DNA from: Azolla caroliniana
Lineage: Eukaryota; Polypodiophyta
NCBI GenBank assembly: GCA_043228905.1
Contig: JBHGNT010000006.1
Location: forward strand, 15,500,001 to 15,564,000
Direction of reading: 5' to 3'
Length of the DNA stretch: 64,000 nt
Below the pieces are notes generated by a model, which searched no databases, was not told where the DNA came from, and saw only the letters and a program-made list of their open reading frames with translations. The translations under genes and the position numbers were made by a program. Position 1 is the first letter of the stretch. Each line of letters starts with the position of its first letter. This document shows, in pieces, positions 43,413-54,460 of this stretch.

Positions 43413-44693
43413 TTATTCCTTGTTTACCGGTTCATCCTCCGCCTCGGGCTGCTCATCGTTGCTGTCCATGCTTCTTAGCCCCATCTCCCCGTCGTGCCGT
43501 TTCTTAAACGCTTTGATCCTCTTCCCCGCTACCCGTATCGCCATTCTCGTACCGTCGAGCTCTGCGAGATGGTACATCCCATTGCCGTTGGCCCGAACCA
43601 CCTCCTCGCAAACTTCCGCGTGGCCCTGTGCTGATTGTCGAGGCTGTTGTCGTAGACTAGCACCTAGTCGCCTTCCTCGATCTTCCTTGGCCTGGACCGG
43701 TGTGTTCGGTCGAACCGGGCTTTGTTCCTTATCCTCGCTACTCGAAGTTTCTCCGCGGCTCACTCTACGTCCTCCAGCCTCTGCTCGAGCTGTCGAATCT
43801 GCGCCGCCAGCAGTTCCTCCCGGCTCATCTCATCCCTCCAGTCCACCGTGGCCCACGAGGAGATCGTTCTCTCTTTTGGCATGATCAGCTTCTGTCCGAA
43901 CATCAGCTCGGTCGGCATGAACCCGGTTACCGAACTATGCGTAGTCCGGTCCGCCCACAAGGCATAAGGTAGCAGCCGTGGCCAGTCCCCGACTCGGCCT
44001 CTGCATGCCCGTACTAGCGCTTTGACAATTGGCCCGTGTCCGCGCTCCAACCTCCCGTTCGCCTCCGGATTGTATGCTGTGGTGAGCGAAAGTTTGACTC
44101 CTAGCCGGTCGAACAGCTCTTCGGCCTCTTCTGCGTCCAACTCACCACGGTCAGCCACGATCTTCCCTACACACCCGTATCGGCATACTATGTCCTCAAT
44201 CAAAAACCGGCACACGGCTACCGTCGTCTTGTTCTGTAGGGCTCGGCCTTCAACCTGGTTCGTTAGATCTTCCCGAGCCAGCACCAGATACCGCATCTGT
44301 CCTACCCCCATTGGCATCGTCACCAAATCCACCATCCACTTGAAGTGGACGGTCGGAGGGTAGGTCGGGTGAAGCTCGTCCCGATGTCGGATCATGGAGT
44401 GCACCTGACAGTTTTCGCAAGTCATCACGAACCGATGCACGTCCCGGTATAGTCCCGGCCACCAGTACTTCCCCTTTAGCTTTTCGAACGTGGCCCACGT
44501 TCCACGGTGTCCAGCCCACGGGCTATCGTGGTACGCCGCCAACAAATCCGCCTGTTCCTCCTTCTTCTTTGGGTGCTTCCATATGTATCCGTCCCGGAGA
44601 AAGAATCGGTAGGCTTTCTTCTGAATCCGGTTGGCCTCGTCCGTTGTCCATGCCGCGTCCGGTGTCATTGTTTTCAGGAACCCGCCGATCTGC
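43413..44693 (-). pseudogene. Element D integrase
   Basis: Minus strand. HHCC finger (AYHDSPWAGHRG..F..W...TCENCQVHS), catalytic Asp in FKWMVDLVTMP, IVADRGELDAEEAEELF for the second Asp, then AYNPEANGRLERGH for the Glu. After about 43763 the frame changes (RARFDRTHRSRPRK-like tail read in another frame) and stops follow. Integrase of the Ty3 type, not fused to a chromodomain as far as I can see. Confidence 0.75.
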
Positions 44694-44695
44694 AG

Positions 44696-46849
44696 CTACT
44701 CCCCGTCGTACTTGCCCTCGTCGAAATCGTTAAGCGTTGGAGAGCATTCCCTGTCGGTTGTTACGTGAGCCGCCTCGAAGAAGTCCACGCCGACTTCCTC
44801 GTCCTCTGAAACCATGCCGCCCTCGTTTTCGAACCTCGCCCTTGAAAGCATGTCGGCCATGGCGTTGTCTTTCCCGGAAATGTGTCGTATTTCCAGATTC
44901 AGGGACTTGATGTACGCTATCCACCTGAGCATTGCCAGGTCCGGCGTCACGCATCCGGAAATCATGCTAAGGATCGGTAGGCAGTCCGTCTCGATAATTA
45001 CCTCTGTCCCGATCAGGTAGTCTTTATCGGCTTTTACCGCCGAAACGATACCCTAGAGCTCGCGTTTAACCTGGGCATATCCTCGCTGTCGCTCAAAGAG
45101 GATCTTCGCGCCGAACCGGATCGGGGAACGCATGCCGTCCTCGTCCTCTTGGTTGACGACCCATCCGATCCCGGTCGGACTCGTGTCTACCGTTACGTAA
45201 ATTGGAGTGCTCTTTCCGTAGACAACCTTTCGGAGCGCCGGAGCCGCAGCAAGGGCTTCCTTCATCTTCCGGACAGACTCCGTATGCTCGCCTCTCCACT
45301 CGAATTTTCACACCCTTTTCAGCAACCCGTATAACGGCTCCGCGACGTGAGCGTAATGCGGGATCCATATGTGGTAGAACACGCACGCTCCCAAGAACCT
45401 CCGAACCTCCATGACCGAGCTACAGTCGTTCTTCATCGCAGAGATGGCTTCTACCTTAGCCGGAGACGGTTTCCGGCCGTACGGCCCGCATAGATGTCCG
45501 ACGACCATGATCTCTGATTGCCCAAAGGCCGACTTTCCCTCGGAGAAGGTGAGCCTCGTGCTCTCCAACCTCTGCAACACCTTCTCGCAGTCATTGATGT
45601 GTGTCGCCACAAATTTCCGGCATCCGTCCGATCCGATCGTCTCGTCCCTTTCCTCCACCTCGCATCCCTTGATCAGGACGTCGTCCAAAAACGGCATGGT
45701 GATGTCCGGGATACAATCCCTCAACACTTTGTTCATTGCGTTCACCATGTGAGCCACCGAGTTCGTCCCTCCTTGCGGTAGGGTACACATTCATACTAGG
45801 CCGAGAGGAGTTCGCATTGTCGTGATATCCTTGCTCTCTACGGCAAGCTGGAACTGATCGTACCCCGAGTAGAGATCACCGACCGAGTAAATCTACCTTC
45901 TGGCGAAGGCCTCCGCGAACTCGTCTATTGTCGGTCCGATTCCTGCGTTTCGAATGGTCACCTTGTTGACCGGCTGCAGGTCTTGAATAAAGCGCAACGT
46001 GCCGTCCTTCTTCAGCACGGTAAACCACCGATTCGAGTATGGGGCACTCGACGGTTCGAGGATTCCCATCTCGACCTTTTGCTTTAACAGCTCCATCAGC
46101 TTCGGGATGTGAGCTCTGGGTACTGGAATTGGTTTGAGAGTCCACGGCACATGCGGTACCGTGAATATCACCATCGGTTCCACGATTGTCGGGTCTACGC
46201 ACCCGATCTCCTCCGGTGAGAATGCGAAAGCCTTCCCGTGCCTTCTGAGCATTCCCCGAAAACGGTCCTCTTCCGCCAGCAGTAGGAAGCCGCCCCCACC
46301 GATTTTGAGCTCGCGCAGCGTTATGTCGATGAACGTGTGTCCTATGCGGGCCGGATTTCGTAAACTCGGGTCCAACGCAACCCCCTTTATTCGCAACTCG
46401 CTGCCCTCTGGCAAGGGAGCCGCGACTGGCCTCACCTTCCAGTCCACAGTCTTGTACCTCGTGTCCACCCAGGCCATCCGATCCGACTCGAGCCCTCTAC
46501 TGAAGTCCGCGATGACTTCGTACATCTTTTCCGAACATACCGGAATCGTCCAGTCCTCTTTAAGGACTCCTCCGACTAGCTCCCGCAGCTCCCCCAAGGT
46601 ATCGATGAAAGAGACCGCCTCCACGGCTCCGTTGATTTCTTCTCCGAGGTCGAGGACGCCACATGCCCGAAGTCGCTCCTCCGCCCTTCTCTTCTTCCGG
46701 CCAACAACGTCAACTATTGTACACCCTTCGTTGTCGGAGAACCAAAATTCCCTACTTATAACACAGGTCTTCTTCGCTATCATACACTTGTGGGGTTTTC
46801 CCGGAGTGTCCGGACTATCACGGCCCCACGCCTTGATAGCCCTCTTCAA
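44696..46849 (-). pseudogene. Element D RT-RNase H
   Basis: Minus strand. KKDGTLRFIQDLQPVNKVTI, a Gly-Asp-Leu-Tyr-Ser-Gly-Tyr-Asp block, LPQGGTNSVAHM, MPFLDDVLIKG (FLDD catalytic pair), RRFLGACVFYHIWIPHYAHV, then RNase H (IYVTVDTSPTGIGWVV, IIETDCLPIL). Stops at about 45790 and 45890 and shifts around 45308 and 45050 break it. The start overlaps the protease frame by four bases (46846-46849), suggesting a frameshift. Confidence 0.75.
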
Positions 46850-47493
46850 AAATCCTCCTTGCTTTCACCCCCAAGGGTCTCGCGGTTCCTCTCATGGTTC
46901 GGTCTCACCGTCAGGAACTGGACCGAGTGACGCCCATCTTGGCTCTTGACCCTTGCATAGGCCGAGCCGTTGTCCAACACCTTGGTCTCCATCAGTGCTG
47001 CCGTGATGTACAGTTCTCCTAGTATAATCGGATGTGAGGACGTCTCCTGCACGAAGAAGTGCTGGTCAATCTTGACATCGCCGATCTTTACTCGTACGTT
47101 CGGGCAGGCTCCATGCAGTTCTTCGGTGGCACGCGTCGCCGCCCGTATTTTCCACCCGTGCTTGGTGTTGATCGGCCATTTTCCCTTCTTATAGAAGTCC
47201 ATGGACATCAAATTGATTTCTGAACCATGGTCCACCAACGCCACCACCGGTTCATGAACATCTCCGATCTTCACGGGGGTCTCCGTGGTCGCTCTGGCCC
47301 AGTGCGGCCTCGAATAGTGGCTCTCCGGCAACTCGTCTTCCAGCGCCATGTCCTCTATGTGCGTCGTCCGCACCTCCACCGGCTTCTCCGGTTCTGTCTC
47401 CGTCGACAGCCTCTTCCTCTTCACCAAGTCTACGATGGAGTCGTGGAACTCCTTCTTGGCGATCCCGAGCACTTCCCTCAAGGATAGCTCCAC
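46846..47493 (-). pseudogene. Element D protease
   Basis: Minus strand. A MEL start, then the domain with ALVDHGSEINLMS, where DTG/DSG is DHG, and the cleft region HPIILGELYI. His in place of Thr/Ser is unusual for retropepsins. The frame is open here; the Gag frame upstream differs. Confidence 0.65.
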
Positions 47494-48416
47494 CTTGCTG
47501 TCGAGGATTCATTCTTCCAGGACCTTTCGCAGGTCCGTGGATCTTTCGATTTCTATGCCCAACCGGTACCCGCCCTTCTTGGGATTATCCTGGGCGCCGG
47601 TTGCAACGGCCTCATTCCGTCTTTGCCCGAATCGAGTTTCATATCGCTGCGAGGGCCCGGCCCCTCCGGTTTTCCCTACCCGCTTGTCCTCCACCAGAGC
47701 CCCGTAGTTTTGACAAGCGGCTTCGACGAAGCCCGTCTTTTCTTCCACCGGGTCACTCCACCCGGTTACCTCCCGGACCCGTTTTTCCGCTTGGTCCACC
47801 TCTTCTTTCCTCAGCCGTGCGCCGGCGAGGCCTTCCAGCATCGTCGGCCAGAACCCGGCTTTGTTCGTCTTCGGGGCCTCGCCACCTCTGACCCGAATAC
47901 CAGTTGATGCCGAGTAGTGGACGGTCTCCGCGTGACGAGCCGCCGCCTCCTCCATCAGCCTTTTCATACCCCCTCGCCCGACGTTCAAGTTCAGGGCCCT
48001 TTGGGTCTCGCTGGCATGCACCCGACCATTCCACATGTACACCACGTTGCTTCTCATCGCCTCCGCGAAGTCCTCGCAGTCCTTTCGGATGTGCCCAACC
48101 GTGTCACACCACATGCACCTATTTTCAACCAGAGGTCATCGGTCACGGGCTTGTTCGCCACCATCCCTCCATGCTTGGGCAATCTGGAGATCCCTTACCA
48201 TCCGCGTCAGCTCCTCCAGAGCTGCTCCCCCGGACGAGCCCTTGACCACACCGGTTGAAGCCGACCCGGTCTCGAGCCAATCTCGGGTCTCTTCCCTTCG
48301 CGTTGGTGGTGTTGGCTCGAGCTTCTTTGCTGCGATAGAGCCCGCCCCTATCGACCCTTTGTCAACCCATTCCCGCCGTTTGTCGAAACGGCCACAGACC
48401 CTTTTCACCACGGCCC

Positions 48417-48883
48417 TGTTGAGAAGCAAGCTCAACATGGTATGTGATGCTTATGAGAAATAAGCTATAGTAGCTATTTAGCTACTAGTGAACAAAAAGG
48501 TAAAACAGCTATTTAGCTAGTGACAGCTAATTAGCTAGTGAACAGCTATTTAGCGACTGACAGCTAATTAGCTACTGGCAGCTAATTAGCTGCATGTGTA
48601 ATAACTTATGACTTAGGTAAAAATAAGTGTGAGTGAATAGAAAAGTAAGTAGTAAGAAAAAACAGAGAATAGTGAGTAGAGAACTCTGAGAGAGTGAGAG
48701 ACCAGAAGACTGACGAGAGCAAGTTGAGCTCTACATGTAATAGAAGAAAACCATTTTGCTACTATAGAGGTAAGTCCCCTTTCCTTTCTCTGTCTGTTTA
48801 GAGCACGCTAACGATCCAGCACACTACGATCCGCCGCGCATACAAAAGAAGAGCCCGAGTGCCTTCTTCACGTTTTCTTAACA
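48417..48883 (+). repeat. 5' LTR of copia E
   Basis: 467 bp, TGTTGAG...CTTAACA. Positions 48500-48595 contain AGCTAATTAGCT palindromes; 48562-48591 are identical to 25956-25985 of the TE2 array. Confidence 0.95.
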
Positions 48884-48895
48884 TGGTATCAGAGC
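48884..48895 (+). other. Primer binding site of copia E
   Basis: TGGTATCAGAGC directly after the LTR, initiator-Met type. Confidence 0.93.
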
Positions 48896-49027
48896 AGAGT
48901 AGCTCGTAAGGAAGAGTATAGCAGTGCCTTAATCTGAGAAAGTTATGTCTCTGGTTGCTGATCAGAAATCAGAAAGTTACTTGTTGAAGTAACTAAAGCA
49001 AAACCCTGGTTTTTTGGAAGGAAAAAA

Positions 49028-52000
49028 ATGGCTGCAGAAAATGTAGGCCAAATGGTCACAGAGAAATTAGATAAAAACAATTTCCCGGCGTGGAAATTCA
49101 GAATGACAAACTTTCTGATGGGGAAAGGATACTGGGATTACATTGAAGGAGACCTAGAAGAGGCTCCAGAGATCCCAGAAGAGAATGCAACAGCTGCACA
49201 TATTAAGGCATTTAAAGATTGGAATCAAGGGGCAAGGAAAGTAATGCATTGGCTATCACTCAGCATCTCAGATTCAATGCTTGGGCATATACAAGATGCT
49301 ATGCTCCCAAAAGAAGCTTGGGACAACTTGGTAAAACTGTTTGCTGTGAACACAATGGCTAGAAAGCTCCAGTTAAAGACTGAGCTAAATACCTTGGAGA
49401 AAGGTAAGATGTCAATAAATGAATATGCCCTAAAAATCAAGAGTATATGTGAATCACTTGCTTCTATCAATGTGAAGATAGAAGATGATGACAAAGTGGA
49501 AATATGCTTAAGAGGCTTAGGACCTCAATACAAGAGTTTTAAAACTTCTATGCTCACAAGGGATAGTATCCCAAGTTTTTCAGATCTGGTCTCAATGCTT
49601 GTGGTAGAGGAAAGGAATCAGATGGATGATGCAAATAAAGGAAACTCAGAGAACGAGGGGCAAGCCCTCTATAATAATGCCGGAAGAGGCCGAGGAAGAG
49701 GCCATGGAAGATTTGGCTCAGGAAGAACCAATAATAATGGCTTTCAAGGAAGAGGACAACAAGCTCATAGAGGAGGAAACAACAACATAGGCAGGGGGAG
49801 CAACCGAGGTAGAGGTAAGCAAACTTATGTAAATGATGATGGCTGCTGGTATTGTGGTAAACTAGGCCATACACAGGCTGAATGTTACAAGAAACAAAAT
49901 GATGAGAAAAGAGGAAAAGGACAACAGAGTAACTATGCCTCTACTAGTGAAGATTGTGAAGAGGAAGGTGTTTTTGTAGTGCAACATGAGATAGCAGCAG
50001 TGGCTGAAAGCTCACAGAAATGTAATGAAGAGTTTACGTGGTATGTAGACTCGGGGGCATCTAACCATATGACTGGACATGCAAATTGGTTTGAGAGTTT
50101 AAGAGAACCAGAGGTTCCTGGTTATGTACAAACAGGTGATGACACAACTCACCAAATAAAACATGTTGGAGATATCCCATTGTGGGAAGAAAGAGGAAAA
50201 ACCAAGTATATGTTGAATGTGATGCATGTTCCAAACTTTGCTAAGAATCTGATTTCTGTTGGACAGATTGTAGAGCAAGGTATGCAAGTGAAGTTTAAGC
50301 AAAGTGGATGCTATATAGAAAAGAATGGGAAGCTCATTGCAAAAGGGAAGAGACAAGGAAGAATGTTTATCTTGGATGTAGAAATGCCCAAACAGATTTC
50401 AGCCATGTTTGCAAATGGAACGAGTGTAATCTCAGATGTGGAAATGTGGCATAAAAGGATTGGCCATATAAGTATGCAAACATTAAAGAATATGTTGAGA
50501 AAAGATGCAGTGGCTGGACTGCCGAACTTGAAAAAGTGTGAAATGGGAAAAGTATGTGAAGCATGTCAATATGGTAAGCAAAACAGGTTGCCATTCCCTC
50601 ATGAGAGACATGTAAGCAAAAATCTGTTGGATTTGGTACATACAGATGTATGGGGACCAACAAAGAATGCATCTATTGGTGGATGCAGATTTTATGTTAC
50701 ATTTATTGATGATTGTTCACGGAAGACATGGGTGTACTTCATGAAGGAGAAAAGTGAAGTATTTGACTGTTTTCGTAAGTTTAAATGCATGGTAGAAAAG
50801 CAGGCTGGTACAAGGATAAAATGTTTGAGATCTGATGGAGGAGGAGAGTATTTCTCCAATGAATTTTCTGATTTTTTGTGTAATCAGGGAATAAGAAGAC
50901 AGTTCACATGCCGATATACTCCACAGCAAAATGGAGTTGCTGAGAGGAAAAACAGAACTTTGGTGAACATAGCAAGGGCAATGATGACTGAGAAGAACAT
51001 GCCATTATACTATTGGGCAGAAGCTGTAAATACAGCAAATTACATTTTAAATAGATGTATTACATCAGGAGTACATGAGGCAACTCCTGAAGAGTGTTTT
51101 TATGGCAGGAAGCCTAGCTTACAACACTTGAAAGTGTTTGGATGCCTTGCATATGTACATGTGCCTGCAGAAGTAAGAAGTAAGTTGGATCCAAAAGCAG
51201 AAAAATGTATCTTTGTTGGATATTCAGAAGAACAAAAAGGGTACAGATGTTATAACCCTGTGACTAAAAAGATTGTGACAAGTCGAGATGTGATATTTGA
51301 TGAGTTGGCTAGTTGGTACAGCCCAAAACAGAATCTAGAGACTGATGAAGACTGTCAAGATGAAGACAAAGATAGATCAGAAAATGTAGAAGACTGTCAC
51401 AGAGATGGAGACAAGGTTGGACAGCAAAGTCCAACATCAACAGAATGTTCTGGACCATCAAAAAGCTCAGATGGTAAATCTGATTCAAATTCATGGAGTG
51501 GAAAAACTGGACAGAAAAAATCTGATGACAAAAAAGGAAAACAGAAAATGCCAGAGTATGAAATCCCGGATGACCTATCAAAAAACATGGAAGATGAAGA
51601 TTCAGATATGTCTTTGGATGATTTCCTTGGAATACAGGAAATGAAAATCCCTGGTATGGAAAAGGCAATAAAGAATGCAAATCAGAAACTAAGAAGATCA
51701 GATAGAGAGAAAAAGACTGTGGAAAGATTTGGGTATGATACATATATGGCTATGCACTATGCATATATGTCTAAGGTGGTACAGATCCCTGACCCAAACA
51801 GCTTTGAAGAAGCAAAATCTGAGAAGAAATGGATGGATGCAATGCAAGAAGAGATTGATGCATTGGCTGAGAACAAAACGTGGGATTTAGTGAAGTTACC
51901 AAAAGAGAAAAATGTGGTAGGCTGCAAATGGGTCTACAAGACAAAGCATGACTCCAATGGGAATGTAAGTAGACATAAAGCAAGATTGGTTGCAAAAGGA

Positions 52001-53350
52001 TATGCTCAGATGCAAGGGATTGATTATTATGAGACTTTTGCACCGGTTGCAAAGATGGCAACCTTGAGAACACTACTTGCTGTAGGAGCAGCCAGAAAAT
52101 GGATTTTGCATCACATGGATGTAAAAAATGCTTTTTTACATGGTAACTTGGAAGAAGAAGTGTATATGAGTCAACCACCAGGTTTTGAAGATAAGAAACA
52201 TCCTGGTTATGTATGTAAGCTGAAAAAAACTCTCTATGGACTGAAACAGGCACCAAGAGCATGGCACAGAGAACTTTCAGATTCTCTGAAAAATCTTGGT
52301 TTCAAAATGTCAAAAGCTGATCCTTCCTTGTATGTAAAAAGTGAAAATGATTGCATTGTTATTATTCTGATTTATGTAGATGATTTGATTATTGGAGGAG
52401 ATTCCGTGGATGAAATAAGAAAGTTGGAAAAAAATCTTGAAATGCAGTTTCATATGAAAGATTTGGGAGATCTGAGATATTTTCTTGGTATTGAAATCAT
52501 CAGATCTGAAAGTGGTATATGTATGTTGCAAAAACAGTATGCAACTATGTTGAAAAAGTATGGTATGCTTGGATGCAAACCTATTGCTGTACCACTTGAT
52601 AAAAACTGCAAGTTGAGGGTTGATTTGGGAGCCAAGATAGAAGATGTAAACATGTACAGGTCTATGGTGGGCAGCCTTATTTATTTGACTATAACAAGAC
52701 CTGATTTGAGCTATGTTGTTGGATTAGTCAGCCAGTTTATGCAACAGCCAACAAAGCCACATTTGGACTGCATCAGAAGGATTCTGAGGTATGTAAAAGC
52801 AACTCAGAACTTTGGACTATTTTACAGGGCTGATCTAGACATAAATCTGGAAGGATATACAGATGCTGATTGGGCTGGAAGCCAAACAGACAGGAGATCC
52901 ACAAGTGGATACATGTTTACCTTGGGAAGTGCAGGAATTTCATGGAGTAGCAAGAAACAGGCTACTGTTGCATTGTCCAGTACAGAAGCTGAGTATAGAG
53001 GGGCTGCAATAGCCACATGTGAAGAAGTATGGATCAGAAGACTGCTTGCTGATCTGGGAGTATATATAGATGGTGCTGTCACAATTTGGTGTGACAATAT
53101 GAGCAGCATTCAGCTTGCAAAGAACCCAGTGTTCCATGCAAGAACAAAGCACATTGAGGTGCATTATCACTTTGTTAGAGAAAAAGTGATGGAAGGTGAA
53201 GTTGATCTGGTGTATGTGAATACAAATCAGCAGGTTGCTGATATCCTTACGAAGGGATTGAGTGTGGAAAAACATACACAGTTTCGGAACATGATGGGAG
53301 TTGTAAACATTGATGAGATGGCTAAAAAGCAAAATGGAAAAGAAGATTGA
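49028..53350 (+). CDS. Copia E gag-pol polyprotein (1440 aa)
   Basis: A single intact ORF from ATG 49028 to 53350. Gag (UBN2-like) up to about residue 210, a Gly/Arg-rich linker, CCHC knuckle starting at C273 (CWYCGKLGHTQAEC), protease with D341 in VDSGASNHMTG, pre-integrase (HKRIGHIS...CEACQYGKQNR), integrase with D540, D603 and E639 (HTDVWG, SDGGGEY, GVAERKN), RT with YVDD at 1116-1119, and RNase H with D1279 (TDADWAGS) and STEAEY. All key residues are present. The length fits autonomous copia elements. No frameshift separates Gag and Pol, as in most plant copias. Confidence 0.95.
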   Translation: MAAENVGQMVTEKLDKNNFPAWKFRMTNFLMGKGYWDYIEGDLEEAPEIPEENATAAHIKAFKDWNQGARKVMHWLSLSISDSMLGHIQDAMLPKEAWDNLVKLFAVNTMARKLQLKTELNTLEKGKMSINEYALKIKSICESLASINVKIEDDDKVEICLRGLGPQYKSFKTSMLTRDSIPSFSDLVSMLVVEERNQMDDANKGNSENEGQALYNNAGRGRGRGHGRFGSGRTNNNGFQGRGQQAHRGGNNNIGRGSNRGRGKQTYVNDDGCWYCGKLGHTQAECYKKQNDEKRGKGQQSNYASTSEDCEEEGVFVVQHEIAAVAESSQKCNEEFTWYVDSGASNHMTGHANWFESLREPEVPGYVQTGDDTTHQIKHVGDIPLWEERGKTKYMLNVMHVPNFAKNLISVGQIVEQGMQVKFKQSGCYIEKNGKLIAKGKRQGRMFILDVEMPKQISAMFANGTSVISDVEMWHKRIGHISMQTLKNMLRKDAVAGLPNLKKCEMGKVCEACQYGKQNRLPFPHERHVSKNLLDLVHTDVWGPTKNASIGGCRFYVTFIDDCSRKTWVYFMKEKSEVFDCFRKFKCMVEKQAGTRIKCLRSDGGGEYFSNEFSDFLCNQGIRRQFTCRYTPQQNGVAERKNRTLVNIARAMMTEKNMPLYYWAEAVNTANYILNRCITSGVHEATPEECFYGRKPSLQHLKVFGCLAYVHVPAEVRSKLDPKAEKCIFVGYSEEQKGYRCYNPVTKKIVTSRDVIFDELASWYSPKQNLETDEDCQDEDKDRSENVEDCHRDGDKVGQQSPTSTECSGPSKSSDGKSDSNSWSGKTGQKKSDDKKGKQKMPEYEIPDDLSKNMEDEDSDMSLDDFLGIQEMKIPGMEKAIKNANQKLRRSDREKKTVERFGYDTYMAMHYAYMSKVVQIPDPNSFEEAKSEKKWMDAMQEEIDALAENKTWDLVKLPKEKNVVGCKWVYKTKHDSNGNVSRHKARLVAKGYAQMQGIDYYETFAPVAKMATLRTLLAVGAARKWILHHMDVKNAFLHGNLEEEVYMSQPPGFEDKKHPGYVCKLKKTLYGLKQAPRAWHRELSDSLKNLGFKMSKADPSLYVKSENDCIVIILIYVDDLIIGGDSVDEIRKLEKNLEMQFHMKDLGDLRYFLGIEIIRSESGICMLQKQYATMLKKYGMLGCKPIAVPLDKNCKLRVDLGAKIEDVNMYRSMVGSLIYLTITRPDLSYVVGLVSQFMQQPTKPHLDCIRRILRYVKATQNFGLFYRADLDINLEGYTDADWAGSQTDRRSTSGYMFTLGSAGISWSSKKQATVALSSTEAEYRGAAIATCEEVWIRRLLADLGVYIDGAVTIWCDNMSSIQLAKNPVFHARTKHIEVHYHFVREKVMEGEVDLVYVNTNQQVADILTKGLSVEKHTQFRNMMGVVNIDEMAKKQNGKED

Positions 53351-53390
53351 AGAGAACCTCAAGCAAGAATAAGTTGAGCTTGAGGGGGAG

Positions 53391-53857
53391 TGTTGAGAAG
53401 CAAGCTCAACATGGTATGTGATGCTTATGAGAAATAAGCTATAGTAGCTATTTAGCTACTAGTGAACAAAAAGGTAAAACAGCTATTTAGCTAGTGACAG
53501 CTAATTAGCTAGTGAACAGCTATTTAGCGACTGACAGCTAATTAGCTACTGGCAGCTAATTAGCTGCATGTGTAATAACTTATGACTTAGGTAAAAATAA
53601 GTGTGAGTGAATAGAAAAGTAAGTAGTAAGAAAAAACAGAGAATAGTGAGTAGAGAACTCTGAGAGAGTGAGAGACCAGAAGACTGACGAGAGCAAGTTG
53701 AGCTCTACATGTAATAGAAGAAAACCATTTTGCTACTATAGAGGTAAGTCCCCTTTCCTTTCTCTGTCTGTTTAGAGCACGCTAACGATCCAGCACACTA
53801 CGATCCGCCGCGCATACAAAAGAAGAGCCCGAGTGCCTTCTTCACGTTTTCTTAACA
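53391..53857 (+). repeat. 3' LTR of copia E
   Basis: 467 bp, no difference from the 5' LTR found by reading. The polypurine tract TTGAGGGGGAG is just upstream. Confidence 0.95.
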
Positions 53858-54441
53858 GGCCCAGTCGGCCATCAGCCCGTCATCAGTCTCCAATAGGAGG
53901 CCTACCTACTCCCGATCCTGCTCATCAACCGACTTAACAAACAATAGGACACGGCTTGTGTCCAGAACGGTCCGGTCAAGCACCGAGAGGCGCGCGAAGC
54001 GTTCCTCAAACTCCCGAAGGAGCACTGACGCGTTCCTTCCTTTGTCGGGGGTCTCCACCCACTCCATGAAGTCCCGCTTCGAAAGTCGAAGCGCATCTTC
54101 AAGCCCGTATCTTTCGAGGAGCCGACCTTCGAACTCCTCCCAGGTCCGGCTCTCGGCCCATACCTCGAGCACCTCCGTGTGGATACCCGGCATCGCCACT
54201 CGAGGGAATCCGGCTAGACGCCTCTCTTTCGGAATGTCCCTCATTACCATCTCAGCCTAGTAGGACGCCAAGTAGCTCGTGGCATCCTTTCCACTAAACT
54301 GGCTGATCGTACCGACAACGCCTCGATAGCCCTATCAAGGGCGCCGGTGCCTTTGTGCGCACTCACTATACGGTCTACACCCGAAGCCATGGCTTCTGCA
54401 AGGTCCAACCCCCTCATCTTCTACTCCTCTGCCGCCTGTTC

Positions 54442-54458
54442 ACGTCGGGTTAACCAAA
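54442..54458 (-). other. Primer binding site of element D
   Basis: Minus strand TTGGTTAACCCGACGTG, one base different from the TR-GAG PBS (2561, 5412), two bases from the LTR. Confidence 0.75.
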
Positions 54459-54460
54459 TA

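Larger units (their letters stand above)
48417..53857 (+). mobile_element. Copia E: young, structurally complete
   Basis: 5441 bp with two 467-bp LTRs that look identical throughout, perfect GGCCC duplication (48412-48416 and 53858-53862), PBS, one uninterrupted gag-pol ORF and a polypurine tract. Integrated in the gag of element D. These features say recent insertion, possibly still capable of moving. Its LTR contains sequence in common with the TE2 arrays. Confidence 0.95.
47509..54417 (-). pseudogene. Element D gag, split by copia E
   Basis: Minus strand, in two parts: 54417-53863 (start MRGLDLAEAM, frameshift, then YLASY-AEMVM, FMEWVETPDKGR, LREFEERFARLS, LLFVKSVDEQDRE) and 48416-47509 (VVKRVCGRFDKRREW, then CCHC knuckle CMWCDTVGHIRKDC, about 48080-48120). 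Rejoining across copia E and one GGCCC restores DWA-VVKRVC. Compare TR-GAG FEHRFARLSE, LMFVKSID, DWAEVQRVC. Stops: at AEM and after DQDRE. D has a normal knuckle that TR-GAG lacks. Confidence 0.75.
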
